Assembly (NCBI GenBank): GCA_030068145.1
Contig: JAPJBO010000094.1
Span: forward strand, 186,001 to 250,000
Source: Diplonema papillatum
Taxonomy: Eukaryota; Euglenozoa; Diplonemea; Diplonemida; Diplonemidae
Reading direction: 5' to 3'
Length of the DNA: 64,000 nt
Below, piece after piece: positions 10,291-20,853 of the stretch. The number at the start of each line of letters is the position of its first letter. The stretch's first letter is position 1. The notes under the pieces are model-generated. The model was not told the DNA's origin and ran no database searches. It worked only from the letters and a program-made list of their open reading frames with translations. The position numbers were made by a program, and so were the translations under genes.

Positions 10291-13010
10291 TTTCGCTCGC
10301 TTTTCGTTGATTCATAAGATCTCTGTTTCGTGTGTACAAAGTCGGTTTCGGTGGTTGCGCCTTCGGCGCTTGAATCTTTTATTAAGAGAGATCGCTCAGG
10401 TTGTTCCCAGTCGATTTCAGTGTGTGGGGTCTCAATTTCAGTGAGTTTGCGATTCGTTCGCAACACTAACAGTTCGTCTGCCTAGGAGCACTTGATTTCA
10501 GTGTGTGGGAGTCCCAACTTCAGCGTGTTTGCGATTCGTTTGCAACACTACAATCGTCTGGCCTTGGAGCACTTGAAGGTCGTACTTTCCCCCGACGGGG
10601 TTTCCGACTTGTTCCGGTTTTACAGGCTACTTTTTGCTCGCTTTTCGTTGATTCATAAAATCTCTGTTTCGTGTGTACAAAGTCGGATTGGGTGGTTGCG
10701 CCTTCGGCGCTTCAATGTTTTATTAAGAGAGATCGCTCAGGTTGCTCTCAGTCGATTTCAGTGTGTGGGGTCTCAGTTTCAGTGAGTTTGCGATTCGTTC
10801 GCAACACTATACAGTCGTCTGGCCTTGGAGCACTTGAAGGTCGTACTTTCCCCGACGGGGTTTCCGACTTGTTCCGGTTTTACAGGCTACTTTTTGCTCG
10901 CTTTTCGTTGATTCATAAGATCTCTGTTTCGATCCGACTTTGTACACAAAGTCGGATTGGGTGCTTGCGCCTTCGGCGCTAGAATCTTTTATTAAGAGAG
11001 ATCGCTCAGGTTGTTCTCAGTCGATTTCAGTGTGTGGGGTCCCAATATCAGTTAGTTTGCGATTCGTTTGCAACACTAACAATTCGTCTGCCTAGGAGCA
11101 CTTGATTTTAGTGTGTGGGGTGCCAACTTCAGCGTGTTTGTGATTCGTTTGCAACATTAAACTGTCGTCTGGCCTTGAAGCACTTGAAGGTCGTTTGAGT
11201 GTCGGGGCAGCACAACCCTGATTCGTGGGCTACAAGCGGTGTTCGCATCCACTCGCTTGGAGGATGAAACCCAGCCCCCCTACATCACCACACAGGAATG
11301 TTGGAAGCAGAGAAGCCGCACCAGAAGCGGTATGGGAGTCATTGCCGATCTGTGGAAGGTTCAGGTACTTTTTGAAGTGCACTTTTCGCTGATACAATAT
11401 GCAAGCACCATACCATGCAGGGTCAAAACCTTGTGTCTTTTTGGAAATGGCCAAAATTTTATTTCCGGAAAAAAAATGGGGTTTTTGAATTTTAAAAGTT
11501 TGGAACAAACTCTGCAGTAATATTTGAGGAAGTTGAGCAAAATTTTTTTTTTCCAAAAAAAATTTTAGGGCTCCATCGGCCCCGCGGGAGCGTTTTAAAA
11601 AGACACAAGGTTTTGACCCTGCATGATACAGGACATTGAAACAGCCTCGGAACCGTGCCGACACTGAGATTGGGACCCCACACACTGAAAGCGACTGGGA
11701 ACAACCTGAGCGATCTCTCTTAATAAAAGATTGAAGCGCCGAAGCCGCAACCACCCAATCCGACTTTGTACACGACAACAGGGAATCAGCGGGAAAGTGC
11801 ACAAAAAGATGCTAAGGCATACCACTGATCAGCCAACAAGAACTAAGGCGTTTGCGATTCGTTCGCAACACTAACAGTTCGTCTGCCTAGGAGCACTTGA
11901 TTTCAGTGTGTGGGAGTCCCAACTTCAGCGTGTTTGCGATTCGTTTGCAACTATACAGTCGTCTGGCCTTGGAGCACTTGAAGGTCGTACTTTCCCCCGA
12001 CGGGGTTTCCGACTTGTTCCGGTTTTACAGGCTACTTTTTGCTCACTTTTCGTTGATTCATAAGATCTCTGTTTCGTGTGTACAAAGTCGGATTGGGTGG
12101 TTGCGCCTTCGGCGCTTGAATCTTTTATTAAGAGAGATCACTCAGGTTGTTCTCAGTCGATTTCAGTGTGTGGGGTCCCAATCTCAGCGTGTTTGCGATT
12201 CGTTCGCAACACTAACAGTTCGTCTGCCTAGGAGCACTTGATTTCAGTGTGTGGGAGTCCCAACTTCAGCGTGTTTGCGATTCGTTTGCAACACTATACA
12301 GTCGTCTGGCCTTGGAGCACCTGCATCTCGTGCTTTCCCCCGATGGGGTTTCCGACTTGTTCCGGTTTTACAAGCTACTTTTTGCTCGCTTTTCGTTGAT
12401 TCATAAGATCTCTGTTTCGTGTGTACAAAGTTGGATTGGGTGGTTGCGCCTTCGGCGCTTAAATATTTTATTAAGAGAGATCGCTCAGGTTGTTCTCAGT
12501 CGATTTCAGTGTGTGGGGTCCCAATCTCAGCGTGTTTGCGATTCGTTCGCAACACTAACAGTTCGTCTGCCTAGGAGCACTTGATTTCAGTGTGTGGGAG
12601 TCCCAACTTCAGCGTGTTTGCGATTCGTTTGCAACACTATACAGTCGTCTGGCCTTGGAGCACCTGCATCTCGTGCTTTCCCCCGATGGGGTTTCCGACT
12701 TGTTCCGGTTTTACAAGCTACTTTTTGCTCGCTTTTCGTTGATTCATAAGATCTCTGTTTCGTGTGTACAAAGTTGGATTGGGTGGTTGCGCCTTCGGCG
12801 CTTAAATATTTTATTAAGAGAGATCGCTCAGGTTGTTCTCAGTCGATTTCAGTGTGTGGGGTCCCAATCTCAGCGTGTTTGCGATTCGTTCACAACACTA
12901 ACAGTTCGTCTGCCTAGGAGCACTTGATTTCAGTGTGTGGGAGTCCCAACTTCAGCGTGTTTGCGATTCGTTTGCAACACTAAACAGTCGTCTGGCCTTG
13001 AAGCCCTTGA
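10290..13010 (-). repeat. FB1 right arm: inverted 360-bp units
   Basis: About seven units in reverse orientation, with TTCGTGTGTACAAAG near 10327, 10668, 12072, 12417 and 12760 and variants near 10930 and 11765. The arm is interrupted by M1 copy 2. It also holds an internal duplication: the block at 11200-11680 resembles 13015-13250. Confidence 0.9.
11414..11625. mobile_element. M1 element, complete copy 2
   Basis: 212 bp with the same terminal inverted repeats, flanked by ATAC (11410-11413 and 11626-11629). The empty site ACCATACAGGACATTG is present in the duplicated blocks at 13195-13211 and at about 32717-32730, which directly proves insertion with a 4-bp duplication. Confidence 0.95.
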
Positions 13011-13640
13011 AGGTCGTTTGAGTGTCGGGGCAGCACAACCCTGATTCGTGGGCTACAAGCGGTCCCCTACATCACCACACAGGAAAGTTGGAAGCAGAGA
13101 AGCCACCCCCAGAAGCGGTATGGGAGTCATTGCCGATCTGTGGAAGGTACAGGTACTTTTTGAAGTGCACTTTTCGCTGATACAATATGCAAAAACCATA
13201 CAGGACATTGAAACGGCCTCGGAAACGTGCCGGCCTTAGTTCTTGTTGGCTAAACAGTGGTATGCTGTAGCATCTTTTCGTGCACTATCCCGCTGATTCG
13301 TTCGCAACACGAGCAGTTTAGGAGCACTTGATTGCAGTGTATACTTGAGCTCAGCGTGTTTGTGATCTGTTTGCAACACTTTAAAGTCGTCTGCCTCGGA
13401 TCACTTCATTTCAGACTACGACTAGAGTATTGCTGCAAGTGCTCAAGTGCAAACTGCTACTATTACGGCCGTGAAGCGCACACCGGACACAAAGCAAGAC
13501 GACCGCATGACACGACACGTGCAAAGAGTTCTAAGGTCGATAGCGGCTTTGTGCAGTATCATCACAAGCACCTGGTCTTTTTTTAGAGTTGTCGTTTTCA
13601 GAGTTCTTTTTTTCCGACGTTTTTTCTCGACATTTTTTCA
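13010..13640 (+). other. FB1 right spacer
   Basis: Non-repetitive stretch between the 360-bp units and the terminal array. It matches FB2 at about 32530-33120. I see no supported gene in it. Confidence 0.6.
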
Positions 13641-13677
13641 CCTTTCCCCCCCCAATTATTTTTCCGGAACTTTCTCC

Positions 13678-14110
13678 GAAAAAGGTACCGATAAGGTCGC
13701 AACCTCCAAAAGAGGTACCGATACCGTCGCACTCTCAAAAGGTACCGATAAGGTCGCACCTCGTCTTTTTTTCAGACTGCTTTTTTCTCGAAAAAAAATT
13801 TTCCGTTTTTTCTTCTTCAAAAAGGTACCGATAAGGTCGCAACCCCAAAAAGGTACCGATAAGGTCGCAACCTCCAAAAAAGGTACCGATAAGGTCGCAA
13901 CCTCCAAAAGAGGTACCGATAAGGTCGCAACCTCCAAAAGAGGTACCGATAACGTCGCAACCTCCAAAAGAGGTACCGATAAGGTCGCAACCCCAAAAAG
14001 GTACCGATAAGGTCGCACCTCAAAAAGGTACCGATAAGGTCGCAACCCCCAAAAGGTACCGATAAGGTCGCAACCCAGAAATGGGCAAAAGAGGTACCGA
14101 TAAGGTCTCA
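13678..14110 (+). repeat. FB1 right terminal array (21-bp GGTACCGATAAGG units)
   Basis: About thirteen copies of GGTACCGATAAGGTCGCAAC with short A-rich spacers, broken once by a T-rich segment (13760-13825). They run up to the FB1 end. Confidence 0.92.
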
Positions 14111-14142
14111 TGCGACGTTATCGGGACCGCCGCCACGTTCCA

Positions 14143-14437
14143 GCCCCATCTGTAGTAATGAAAACCGGCTTGTTGTCTGTTCCAAGCTGGATAACCTCTT
14201 CGGCAAGGACAGCGTCTAGCTCTACTATAGAGATAGGGGGAGGGGGCGGGACACACTTCTTGGTGCTTGTGTTCTTGCATTTCCCTCCACCTGACGGGAG
14301 ATCAACCTCTTCCCCAGGGTTCATAAGATTTTGCCAACGTTCAGGCAACTCACGGAGAACAAACAGGGATGACCCCCGCTCAACGATTCCCAGGAATCTC
14401 TGGTAGCAAACCTGCTGGTTTTCACCCTCACCTCGCT
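14143..14437 (-). pseudogene. Merlin/IS1595-type transposase relic A, middle part
   Basis: The minus-strand frame reads QRFLGIVERGSS, RELPERWQN, LPSGGGKC, PPPPPIS and FITTDGAGT. These align with FVGVVDRNTNGS, RELPEKWQH, LPSGCGQF, PPPPPIS and FISTDGAAAY of relic B. The D in TTDG is the probable second catalytic aspartate; FB1 is inserted two to three codons after it. On its upstream side the frame stops at about 14437, where a GGCAGGTCT element end begins, so the N-terminal third with the zinc ribbon and first aspartate is absent. The C-terminal part is at 6732-7448. Confidence 0.8.
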
Positions 14438-14580
14438 GGCAGGTCTCTACCCCGGCGAATCTCTACTCCGCCGGGGTAGAGATTGGTGAAGATCGGCGGA
14501 GTCAAGGTCGGCGGAGTCAAGGTCGGCGGAGTAAAGGTCCGGCGGAGTAAAGGTCGACAGAGTAAAGATCCACCCAAGGC
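14438..14580 (+). repeat. GGCAGGTCT end and GGCGGAGT array (Merlin B left side)
   Basis: It starts GGCAGGTCT, like the end at 5563. Then come the short inverted pair CTCTACTCCGCCGGGGTAGAG and four to five GGCGGAGTCAAGGTC units. A related array in inverted arrangement is at 25735-25850. I infer that these are the outer parts of the element carrying Merlin copy B. Confidence 0.55.
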
Positions 14581-14583
14581 AAA

Positions 14584-15005
14584 TTGATTTTTGACCCAAA
14601 AATTTGGGTTCAAAATTTTGGGTCAAAATTTTTGGGTCAAAAATTTTGGGTCAAAATTTTGGGTCAAAAACTTTGGGTCGAAAATTTTGGGTCAAAATTT
14701 TGGGTCAAAAATTTGGGTCCAAAATTTTGGGTCAAAAATTTTGGGGGTCAAAATTTTTGGGTTGAAATTTTGGGTCAAAAATTTGGGTCAAAAATTTTGG
14801 GTCAAAAAATTTGGGTCAAAATTTTGGGTCAAAAATTTTGGGTAAAAATTTGGGTCAAAAATTTTGGGTCAAAAATTTTGGGTCAATTTTTTTGGTTCAA
14901 AATTTGGAAAAATTTTGGGTCAAAATTTTGGGTCAAAAATTTTGGGTCAAAATTTTTGGGTCAAAATTTTTGGGTCAAAATTTTTGGGTTCAAAATTTGG
15001 TTTGG
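14584..15005 (+). repeat. GGGTCAAAATTTT minisatellite, second array
   Basis: About 30 degenerate TTTTGGGTCAAAA units, the same family as 5888-6155. Confidence 0.9.
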
Positions 15006-15109
15006 TTCGGTTGAAAAATACTGCCTGCGTTGGCCGTGACATACATCACGTTTCCAGGGGACACCACGAGGAGGTGCAGGTCAGGTTTTTCTCTCACTCT
15101 GAGAAGTTT

Positions 15110-15262
15110 TTTTCACTGGCAGTGGGCAAAAAACCAATTTTACCCACTGTGTTTTTTCACTAGTGAAAAAAAAAACCCAGTTTTTTTTTCACTAGTGAAA
15201 AAAAAACTTTTTTTCTTCACTAGTGAAAAAAAAATTTTTTTTTTCACTGGTGCCAATTTTTT
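15110..15262. repeat. TTTTTTCACTAGTGAAAAAA palindrome cluster
   Basis: Three near-perfect palindromes centred on CACTAGTG, plus two weaker copies with CACTGGTG or CACTGGCAGTG, separated by poly-A or poly-T. They should be strongly cruciform- or hairpin-prone. No coding potential. Confidence 0.85.
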
Positions 15263-15459
15263 TTTTCCCCCATTTTTTTGGCTGAAAGTGGTCAAGAACA
15301 GGTCAAAAGTGCAGTTGTATGCAGTTTTGGCTGCCCCGGCTAAATCATGCTGAACCATGCCCCCCCCACCCAAACACACTACCAAACCAGCACTATCTGG
15401 TGGTGTGGCAAACCTGGCACCTGCCAGTTCAAAAAACTTCCATTGTGAGAGAAAAAAAG

Positions 15460-15753
15460 TCTCTCACTGGTCAAATGTGGTCGGAAATTGGGGAAAAATC
15501 CCCACTGTGCGTTCGTTTCTTGTTTTTCGGGTTTCGGGGGCCTTTCCGAGGTCCCTCGGGGGTGGAAAAGGCCTCTCGGCAGGGAAAACGGTCGCCACTC
15601 GGGACCCCTTCGGGGCCCCTCGTGGCGACCGTTTTCCCTGCCTCGAGGCCTTTTCCACCCCCTCGGGACCTCTACAAGGCCCCCTCAACCCGAAAAACAA
15701 AAACTCACTACAGTGGGTTTTCCCCAATTTCTCCCACTTTGACCAGTGAGAGA
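15460..15753. repeat. 294-bp giant hairpin
   Basis: The left arm from TCTCTCACTGGTCAAA (15460) pairs with the right arm ending TTTGACCAGTGAGAGA (15753). The arms are about 140 bp with scattered mismatches and the turn is near 15604-15612 (CCCCTTCGGGG). It contains GGAAAACGGTCGCCAC and its inverse. It may be a foldback-type MITE or a precursor-like hairpin; a target duplication is not obvious. Confidence 0.85.
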
Positions 15754-15789
15754 ATGTATATGTCCCCCACCCACCCCACCCTCCCCCCA

Positions 15790-15970
15790 TAGCGCATAAT
15801 GGCACAGAATGAAGAGGAAAACGGAGAACAATGCATTGTGCAAACAATGTGCTGAACAGCACAGGAGAGCATGGCTCTCACAAACAGAGAAGGGAATGTA
15901 ATCACGAAGTGTGCTGAGCAGCACAGAGAGCAACTGAAGTGTAGCTCTCACAAAATGAGGTAAAAAAAAA
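15790..15970 (-). repeat. 3' minisatellite of Merlin copy B
   Basis: Three degenerate units with GTGCTGA(A/G)CAGCACA mini-hairpins and GGCTCTCACAAA. It lies directly downstream of the transposase stop. A parallel set of units follows relic C at 17066-17260. Confidence 0.65.
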
Positions 15971-15976
15971 ATGGAG

Positions 15977-16374
15977 CTACTCAGACGAGCTTCTTCTTCT
16001 GAGTGGAAGTCTTCTTCGCTTTGGAACATTAATCACAACTGGTGATTCTGGTGATCGCTTCCCAAAGGAAAGCTGGAGAGGCTGAGCAGCCTTGTATGCT
16101 CTTACTTCCTGACGGATCTGTGAAACTGCAACAGTGTCTGAGGCTGCAAGTGGGTGTACAATTGTTTCAACCTGGGAAAACAAAGCAGGACAACGATGCT
16201 CAGGGTCTGCAGAAGACTCTGAAAGTTCAAAGGAAGGCGATTCAGAGTGCCAAGCATCATATTGCTCAAGCCCATGGTGCGGTGCAGGTGATTCTGATGC
16301 AACAGGTGGAGCAGCAACAAGAGCAGGTTCAACAGCAAGTTCAACAAGGGGTGCAACAGGGGGGGCAGCAACAG
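15977..16374 (-). pseudogene. Merlin/IS1595-type transposase copy B, C-terminal tail
   Basis: This is the 3' end of the gene whose main part is at 23732-25321. It encodes a Pro/Val/Ala-rich linker (VAPLVELAVEPALVAAPPVA), an acidic Ser/Glu segment, and a basic end with PKRRRLPLRRR, a likely nuclear localisation signal. The stop is at 15977. FBv (16375-23731) lies between the two parts with AGCAACAG duplicated on each side. FBv plus one duplication copy is 7365 bp, a multiple of three, and the two frames are in register after removal. The pre-insertion gene was therefore intact across this point. Confidence 0.8.
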
Positions 16375-16380
16375 GGCGGG

Positions 16381-16878
16381 TCTACACCTTGTCCGAGCTA
16401 CACCTTGTCGGACAAGGTGTAGTTGGGGCTGCCGGACAAGGTGTAGTTGGGCCAATCCAAAATAGCCAGGGGCCAACTACACCTTGTCCGGGAGCCCTAA
16501 CTACACCTTGTCCGGCAGCCAACTACACCTTGTCCGGCAGCCAACTACACCTTGTCCGGCAGCCCTAACTACACCTTGTCCGGCACCCAACTACACCTTG
16601 TCCGGCACCCAACTACACCTTGTCCGGCACCCAACTACACCTTGTCCGGGAGCCCTAACTACACCTTGTCCGGCAGCCAACTACACCTTGTCCGGCAGCC
16701 AACTACACCTTGTCCGGCACCCAACTACACCTTGTCCGGCAGCCCTAACTACACCTTGTCCGGCACCCAACTACACCTTGTCCGGCACCCAACTACACCT
16801 TGTCCGGCACCTTGTCCGGCCAACTACACCTTGTCCGGCAGCCAACTACACCTTGCCCGGCACCCAACTATACATGGT
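16381..16878 (+). repeat. FBv left arm: 17-22 bp CTACACCTTGTCC array
   Basis: About 22 copies of CAACTACACCTTGTCCGGCA variants, mostly in one orientation after an initial inverted pair. Thr/Pro/Leu-rich frames through it are artefacts. Confidence 0.93.
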
Positions 16879-17059
16879 CACTCAACAGCTCAGTCCAATG
16901 GACTGTCCAGGCCTTGTGACCCTGGATGGCGTTTTCCCCATGCAACCCCCCATGCCCTCTCCCAACTCACTGCGCTGGTTACAGCTGCTAAAAAGGGGAT
17001 AAAACAAATGCGAAAACAAGTGAGTGCCTGAGCACCAGCAATCTCTGGAACAAAAGATG

Positions 17060-17265
17060 AAAATAGAGAGCAAAGAATGTGCCTAGCAGCACACCAGATC
17101 AATCTCTGGGACAAAACAAAACAGGGAGCAAGCGATAGCAGGGAGCAAAAGGGCGAACAGTAGACTGTGCCTAGCAGCACACCAGATCAGTCTCTGGGAC
17201 AAAGAACAAAAACAAGGAGCAATGGGCAAACAATATGCCTAGCAGCACACCAGATCAAATCGCCG
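17060..17265 (+). repeat. GCCTAGCAGCACACCAGATC minisatellite
   Basis: Four degenerate units with GCCTAGCAGCACACCAGATC and TCTCTGGGACAAA. It lies downstream of Merlin relic C on the minus strand, matching the position of the 15790-15970 units after copy B. Confidence 0.75.
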
Positions 17266-17328
17266 ATGAAAACAAGAAAACCAAAGAAAAGCCTGGGAAA
17301 AATATGAGTATACATGAATAAACGAGAT

Positions 17329-17505
17329 TCATTCTGATCTGCGAAGCGACAACCTTCTCCGTTTTGGCTGGCTCTCTTTCCTAGTGTCCGGCGAATCTGG
17401 CACTGCAAAATTGAGATTCAGACGTCTTTGAGGGGTTGGAGGACGCCCCTGGGGCACTTGTGGTTGAGCAAGAGTATCAGGATTGGAGTCAGAGTCAGAG
17501 AGCTC
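17329..17505 (-). pseudogene. Merlin-type transposase relic C, C-terminal tail only
   Basis: 58 codons ending at a stop at 17329. An acidic SDSDSNPD stretch, a Pro/Gln-rich linker and a basic PKRRRLSLRR end correspond to the tail of copy B (PKRRRLPLRRR) and relic D (GRRRLQLRR). Upstream of 17505 the frame runs directly into the FBv satellite, so everything else is lost. The catalytic domain is absent, and assignment rests on the tail motif and the similar downstream repeats. Confidence 0.55.
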
Positions 17506-17509
17506 GTTG

Positions 17510-19245
17510 GACCAATCCAAAATAGCCAGGGGCCAACTACACCTTGTCCGGCAGCCAACTACACTTTGTCTGACAAGGTGTAGTTGGCTACCGGACAAGG
17601 TGTAGTTGGGGCTGCCGGACAAGGTGTAGTTGGACCAATCCAAAATAGCCAGGGGCCAACTACACCTTGTCCGGCAGCCAACTACACTTTGTCTGACAAG
17701 GTGTAGTTGGCTGCCGGACAAGGTGTAGTTGGGGCTGCCGGACAAGGTGTAGTTGGACCAATCCAAAATAGCCAGGGGCCAACTACACCTTGTCCGGCAG
17801 CCAACTACACCTTGTCCGGCATCCAACTACACCTTGTCCGGCACCCAACTACACCTTGTCCGGGGAGCCCCAACTACACCTTGTCGGACAAGGTGTAGTT
17901 GGCTGCCGGACAAGGTGTAGTTGGACGCTCCCGGACAAGGTGTAGTTGGACCAATCCAAAATAGCCAGGGGCCAACTACACCTTGTCCGGGAGCCCAACT
18001 ACACCTTGTCCGGCACCCAACTACACCTTGTCCGGCACCCAACTACACCAATCCAAAATAGCCAGGGGCCAACTACCATGCAGGGTCAAAACCTTGTGTC
18101 TTTTTAAAACGCTCCCGCGGGGCCGATGGAGCCCTAAAAATTTTTCTGGAAAAAAAAAAATTGCTCAACTCCCTCAAAAATTACTGCAGAGTTTGTTCCA
18201 AACTTTTAAAATTCAAAAAACCCATTTTTTTTCCGGAAATTTTTTTTTGGCCATTTCCAAAAAGACACAAGGTTTTGACCCTGCATGCTACACCTTGTCC
18301 GGCAGCCAACTACACCTTGTCAGACAAAGTGTAGTTGGCTGCCGGACAAGGTGTAGTTGGGGCTGCCGGACAAGGTGTAGTTGGACCAATCCAAAATAGC
18401 CAGGGGCCAACTACACCTTGTCCGGCAGCCAACTACACCTTGTCTGACAAGGTGTAGTTGGCTGCCGGACAAGGTGTAGTTGGGGCTGCCGGACAAGGTG
18501 TAGTTGGACCAATCCAAAATAGCCAGGGGCCAACTACACCTTGTCCGGCAGCCAACTACACTTTGTCTGACAAGGTGTAGTTGGCTGCCGGACAAGGTGT
18601 AGTTGGGGCTGCCGGACAAGGTGTAGTTGGACCAATCCAAAATAGCCAGGGGCCAACTACACCTTGTCCGGCAGCCAACTACACTTTGTCAGACAAAGTG
18701 TAGTTGGCTGCCGGACAAGGTGTAGTTGGGGCTGCCGGACAAGGTGTAGTTGGACCAATCCAAAATAGCCAGGGGCCAACTACACCTTGTCCGGCAGCCA
18801 ACTACACTTTGTCTGACAAGGTGTAGTTGGCTGCCGGACAAGGTGTAGTTGGGGCTGCCGGACAAGGTGTAGTTGGACCAATCCAAAATAGCCAGGGGCC
18901 AACTACACCTTGTCCGGCAGCCAACTACACTTTGTCTGACAAGGTGTAGTTGGCTGCCGGACAAGGTGTAGTTGGGGCTGCCGGACAAGGTGTAGTTGGA
19001 CCAATCCAAAATAGCCAGGGGCCAACTACACCTTGTCCGGCAGCCAACTACACTTTGTCTGACAAGGTGTAGTTGGCTGCCGGACAAGGTGTAGTTGGGG
19101 CTGCCGGACAAGGTGTAGTTGGACCAATCCAAAATAGCCAGGGGCCAACTACACCTTGTCCGGGAGCCCTAACTACACCTTGTCCGGCAGCCAACTACAC
19201 CTTGTCCGGCACCCAACTACACCTTGTCCGGCAGCCCTAACTACA
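17510..19245. repeat. FBv internal array: 123-bp units with palindromes
   Basis: About a dozen units, with the marker CCAATCCAAAATAGCCAGGG near 17515, 17638, 17760, 17950, 18387, 18510, 18633, 18756, 18879, 19002 and 19125. Each has CTACACCTTGTC and GACAAGGTGTAG facing each other, making perfect palindromes. M1 copy 3 interrupts it. Confidence 0.93.
18077..18287. mobile_element. M1 element, complete copy 3
   Basis: 211 bp, inserted in the CAACTACACC repeat and flanked by CTAC on both sides (18073-18076, 18288-18291). The surrounding satellite supplies the empty site. Confidence 0.95.
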
Positions 19246-19716
19246 CTCGTAGTTTAACTGAGGGAATTCCGATATTGCAAGCATACCTTCACAGGTTCCC
19301 CCTCCCCGTTTACACACAACACGTCCCGTTCTTCTTGCCCATCCTCCAAAAATTGTGGCCACCGTATCGCTATCGATCGCGAAGGACAATTTGGCATCTG
19401 GGCGCAGTTTAACAGGGTCGTTGGAAGCGTTCAACCTGCATCTTGCCAAGATAAAGCAGGGGAAGGCATACATTTGCTGAGGCTCTGAAGACGACGTGCG
19501 TGAAGAGTCAGCACAGATCAACAAGTCGTCCTTCTATTCGTGTACTTAAGCCGCACCGACATCCCGACGTCTGCCGAGACGCTCTCGAACAAACTGCTCA
19601 CCGGCAAGGAAGTTATCGCTCAAAGGTGCATTGAGGTTTGAAGCGCACTAAAAGGAAAGACAAAAGTAACATCGGAAACACAAGAGTTTAGCACCGAGTT
19701 TGCTGGAATATTTTCT

Positions 19717-20724
19717 ATGTCGAGTCCGGAGCCCAACTTTGCTCCATATACCCTGAGTGAGATGCACACCGCACGAGCCAGGGCAGTTTCTCCCTCCGCA
19801 ACAGCTGGTCAAGGTTTACCAGCCCCGACACAAATGTCGGAACGTATGCTCCTGGATCAGGCAGAGGCGCTCGTCGGCAAGCTAGTGGTATACTCTTGTA
19901 AGAGGAAAGACGATGCCTCTGAGTGGACCAAGCATGCCGGAGTGTTAACAAAAGTGGGAGTGTCGGAGGGAGAGACCCCGTACCGTGTGCGATTAAGTGA
20001 AGCATTCAACTACTTGCACGGGATTTCATCATTTGATGGCCCAGAAAAAGAGTTTTTGCTACCAGACCCGAATTGGTTGTACAACAGATTAGTCGAGGCC
20101 TCTGTGCATCAGACTGAGGCGGCCCAACATGAAATGAATTTATTGCAGCAAACTATGGAAGCACGACTGGCAGGGATGGAAAGGAGATTACGATCGCAAC
20201 AGGAACAAGAACATGTGAGAAAGGTTGATTTCGATCAAGAATCAGAGGCCCAAATGAAAAGTGCCGATCATACGTGGTCTCATCCTGCTGCAGTAAAGAG
20301 TGTAGATGAGTGGAAAGAAATGTTTGAAACGCGTGGCCCAGATGGGTTGTTGTTTGCTTTGCAAGCACAATATGTAAGTGGGTTAACTGGGCTGCAAGGG
20401 GGGAAGGATTTGGAAGCTGCCTTTGATCAACTACGGCTTTGGGTAATTGGGTGTGCAATGACTTCAGGTTGGGAATCCACGGCTTTGCTGGAGTTGGGAA
20501 ACGTCCTGTTGCGCAATTTGCGCGTACATCATTATCATGTACGAGACCGTATCCCACGGGGAGCACTGCTGGACAAATTGAAGTTGTCCAACTCTTCGTC
20601 AGACGAAGTAGCGAAAGCGGCGATTGCGATTGGTAAGAAAGGAAAAGGAAAACGGCAATTCTTTTCAGCTTCTGCAAAAGGATACAAGGGACAGGGAAAC
20701 GCCAGGGCAGAGAGAAATCATTGA
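19717..20724 (+). CDS. gag-like ORF1 of the tyrosine-recombinase retrotransposon
   Basis: 335 codons from an ATG at 19717. No catalytic motif is recognised. The middle has a Gln/Glu/Arg-rich stretch likely to form a coiled coil (about residues 130-175, HQTEAAQHEMNLLQQTMEAR). The C-terminus is Lys/Gly-rich (KKGKGKRQ), as expected for nucleic-acid binding. Position, as first gene before recombinase and RT, and this composition suggest a structural Gag-like protein that coats the RNA intermediate. The stop at 20722-20724 lies 129 bp before the next ATG, which is in the same frame. Function is inferred from context, not from a recognised domain. Confidence 0.65.
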   Translation: MSSPEPNFAPYTLSEMHTARARAVSPSATAGQGLPAPTQMSERMLLDQAEALVGKLVVYSCKRKDDASEWTKHAGVLTKVGVSEGETPYRVRLSEAFNYLHGISSFDGPEKEFLLPDPNWLYNRLVEASVHQTEAAQHEMNLLQQTMEARLAGMERRLRSQQEQEHVRKVDFDQESEAQMKSADHTWSHPAAVKSVDEWKEMFETRGPDGLLFALQAQYVSGLTGLQGGKDLEAAFDQLRLWVIGCAMTSGWESTALLELGNVLLRNLRVHHYHVRDRIPRGALLDKLKLSNSSSDEVAKAAIAIGKKGKGKRQFFSASAKGYKGQGNARAERNH

Positions 20725-20853
20725 CTGGCGTTCTTTCTGCCTTCTCCCCCGCCAGTCACGTCGATATTCATACCTCAGTTTGGCAAACAGAAGATCTGCA
20801 CGGCCAAGAATCCGATTCGCTCACGAAAAGAACTTACAACACTCGGACACCAA

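Larger units (their letters stand above)
7457..14134. mobile_element. FB1: foldback-like DNA element, 6.68 kb
   Basis: The ends are GGCGGCGGTCCCGATA.. and its inverse, alike over 42 bp with three mismatches, flanked by the 8-bp duplication ACGTTCCA (7449-7456, 14135-14142). Inside are two long opposed arms. The left arm has a 21-bp terminal array, an A-rich array and about five 360-bp units. The right arm has about seven 360-bp units in reverse, a spacer, and an inverted 21-bp array. A roughly 600-bp core (9690-10290) lies between them. No intact transposase is visible. The design recalls Drosophila FB elements, whose inverted arms are built of tandem subrepeats. An 8-bp duplication fits mobilisation by a hAT- or Merlin-type enzyme; that link is inference. 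M1 copy 2 has inserted in the right arm. Confidence 0.85.

Noticed and set aside
16490-16760. Telomere-like CCCTAAC words
   Set aside because: They are part of the FBv unit (GCAGCCCTAACTACACC) at long spacing, not a telomeric array.
17706-19132. Frames of 100-170 codons reading SQLHLVRQ and NYTLSGSP repeats
   Set aside because: Direct translations of the CTACACCTTGTCC satellite.
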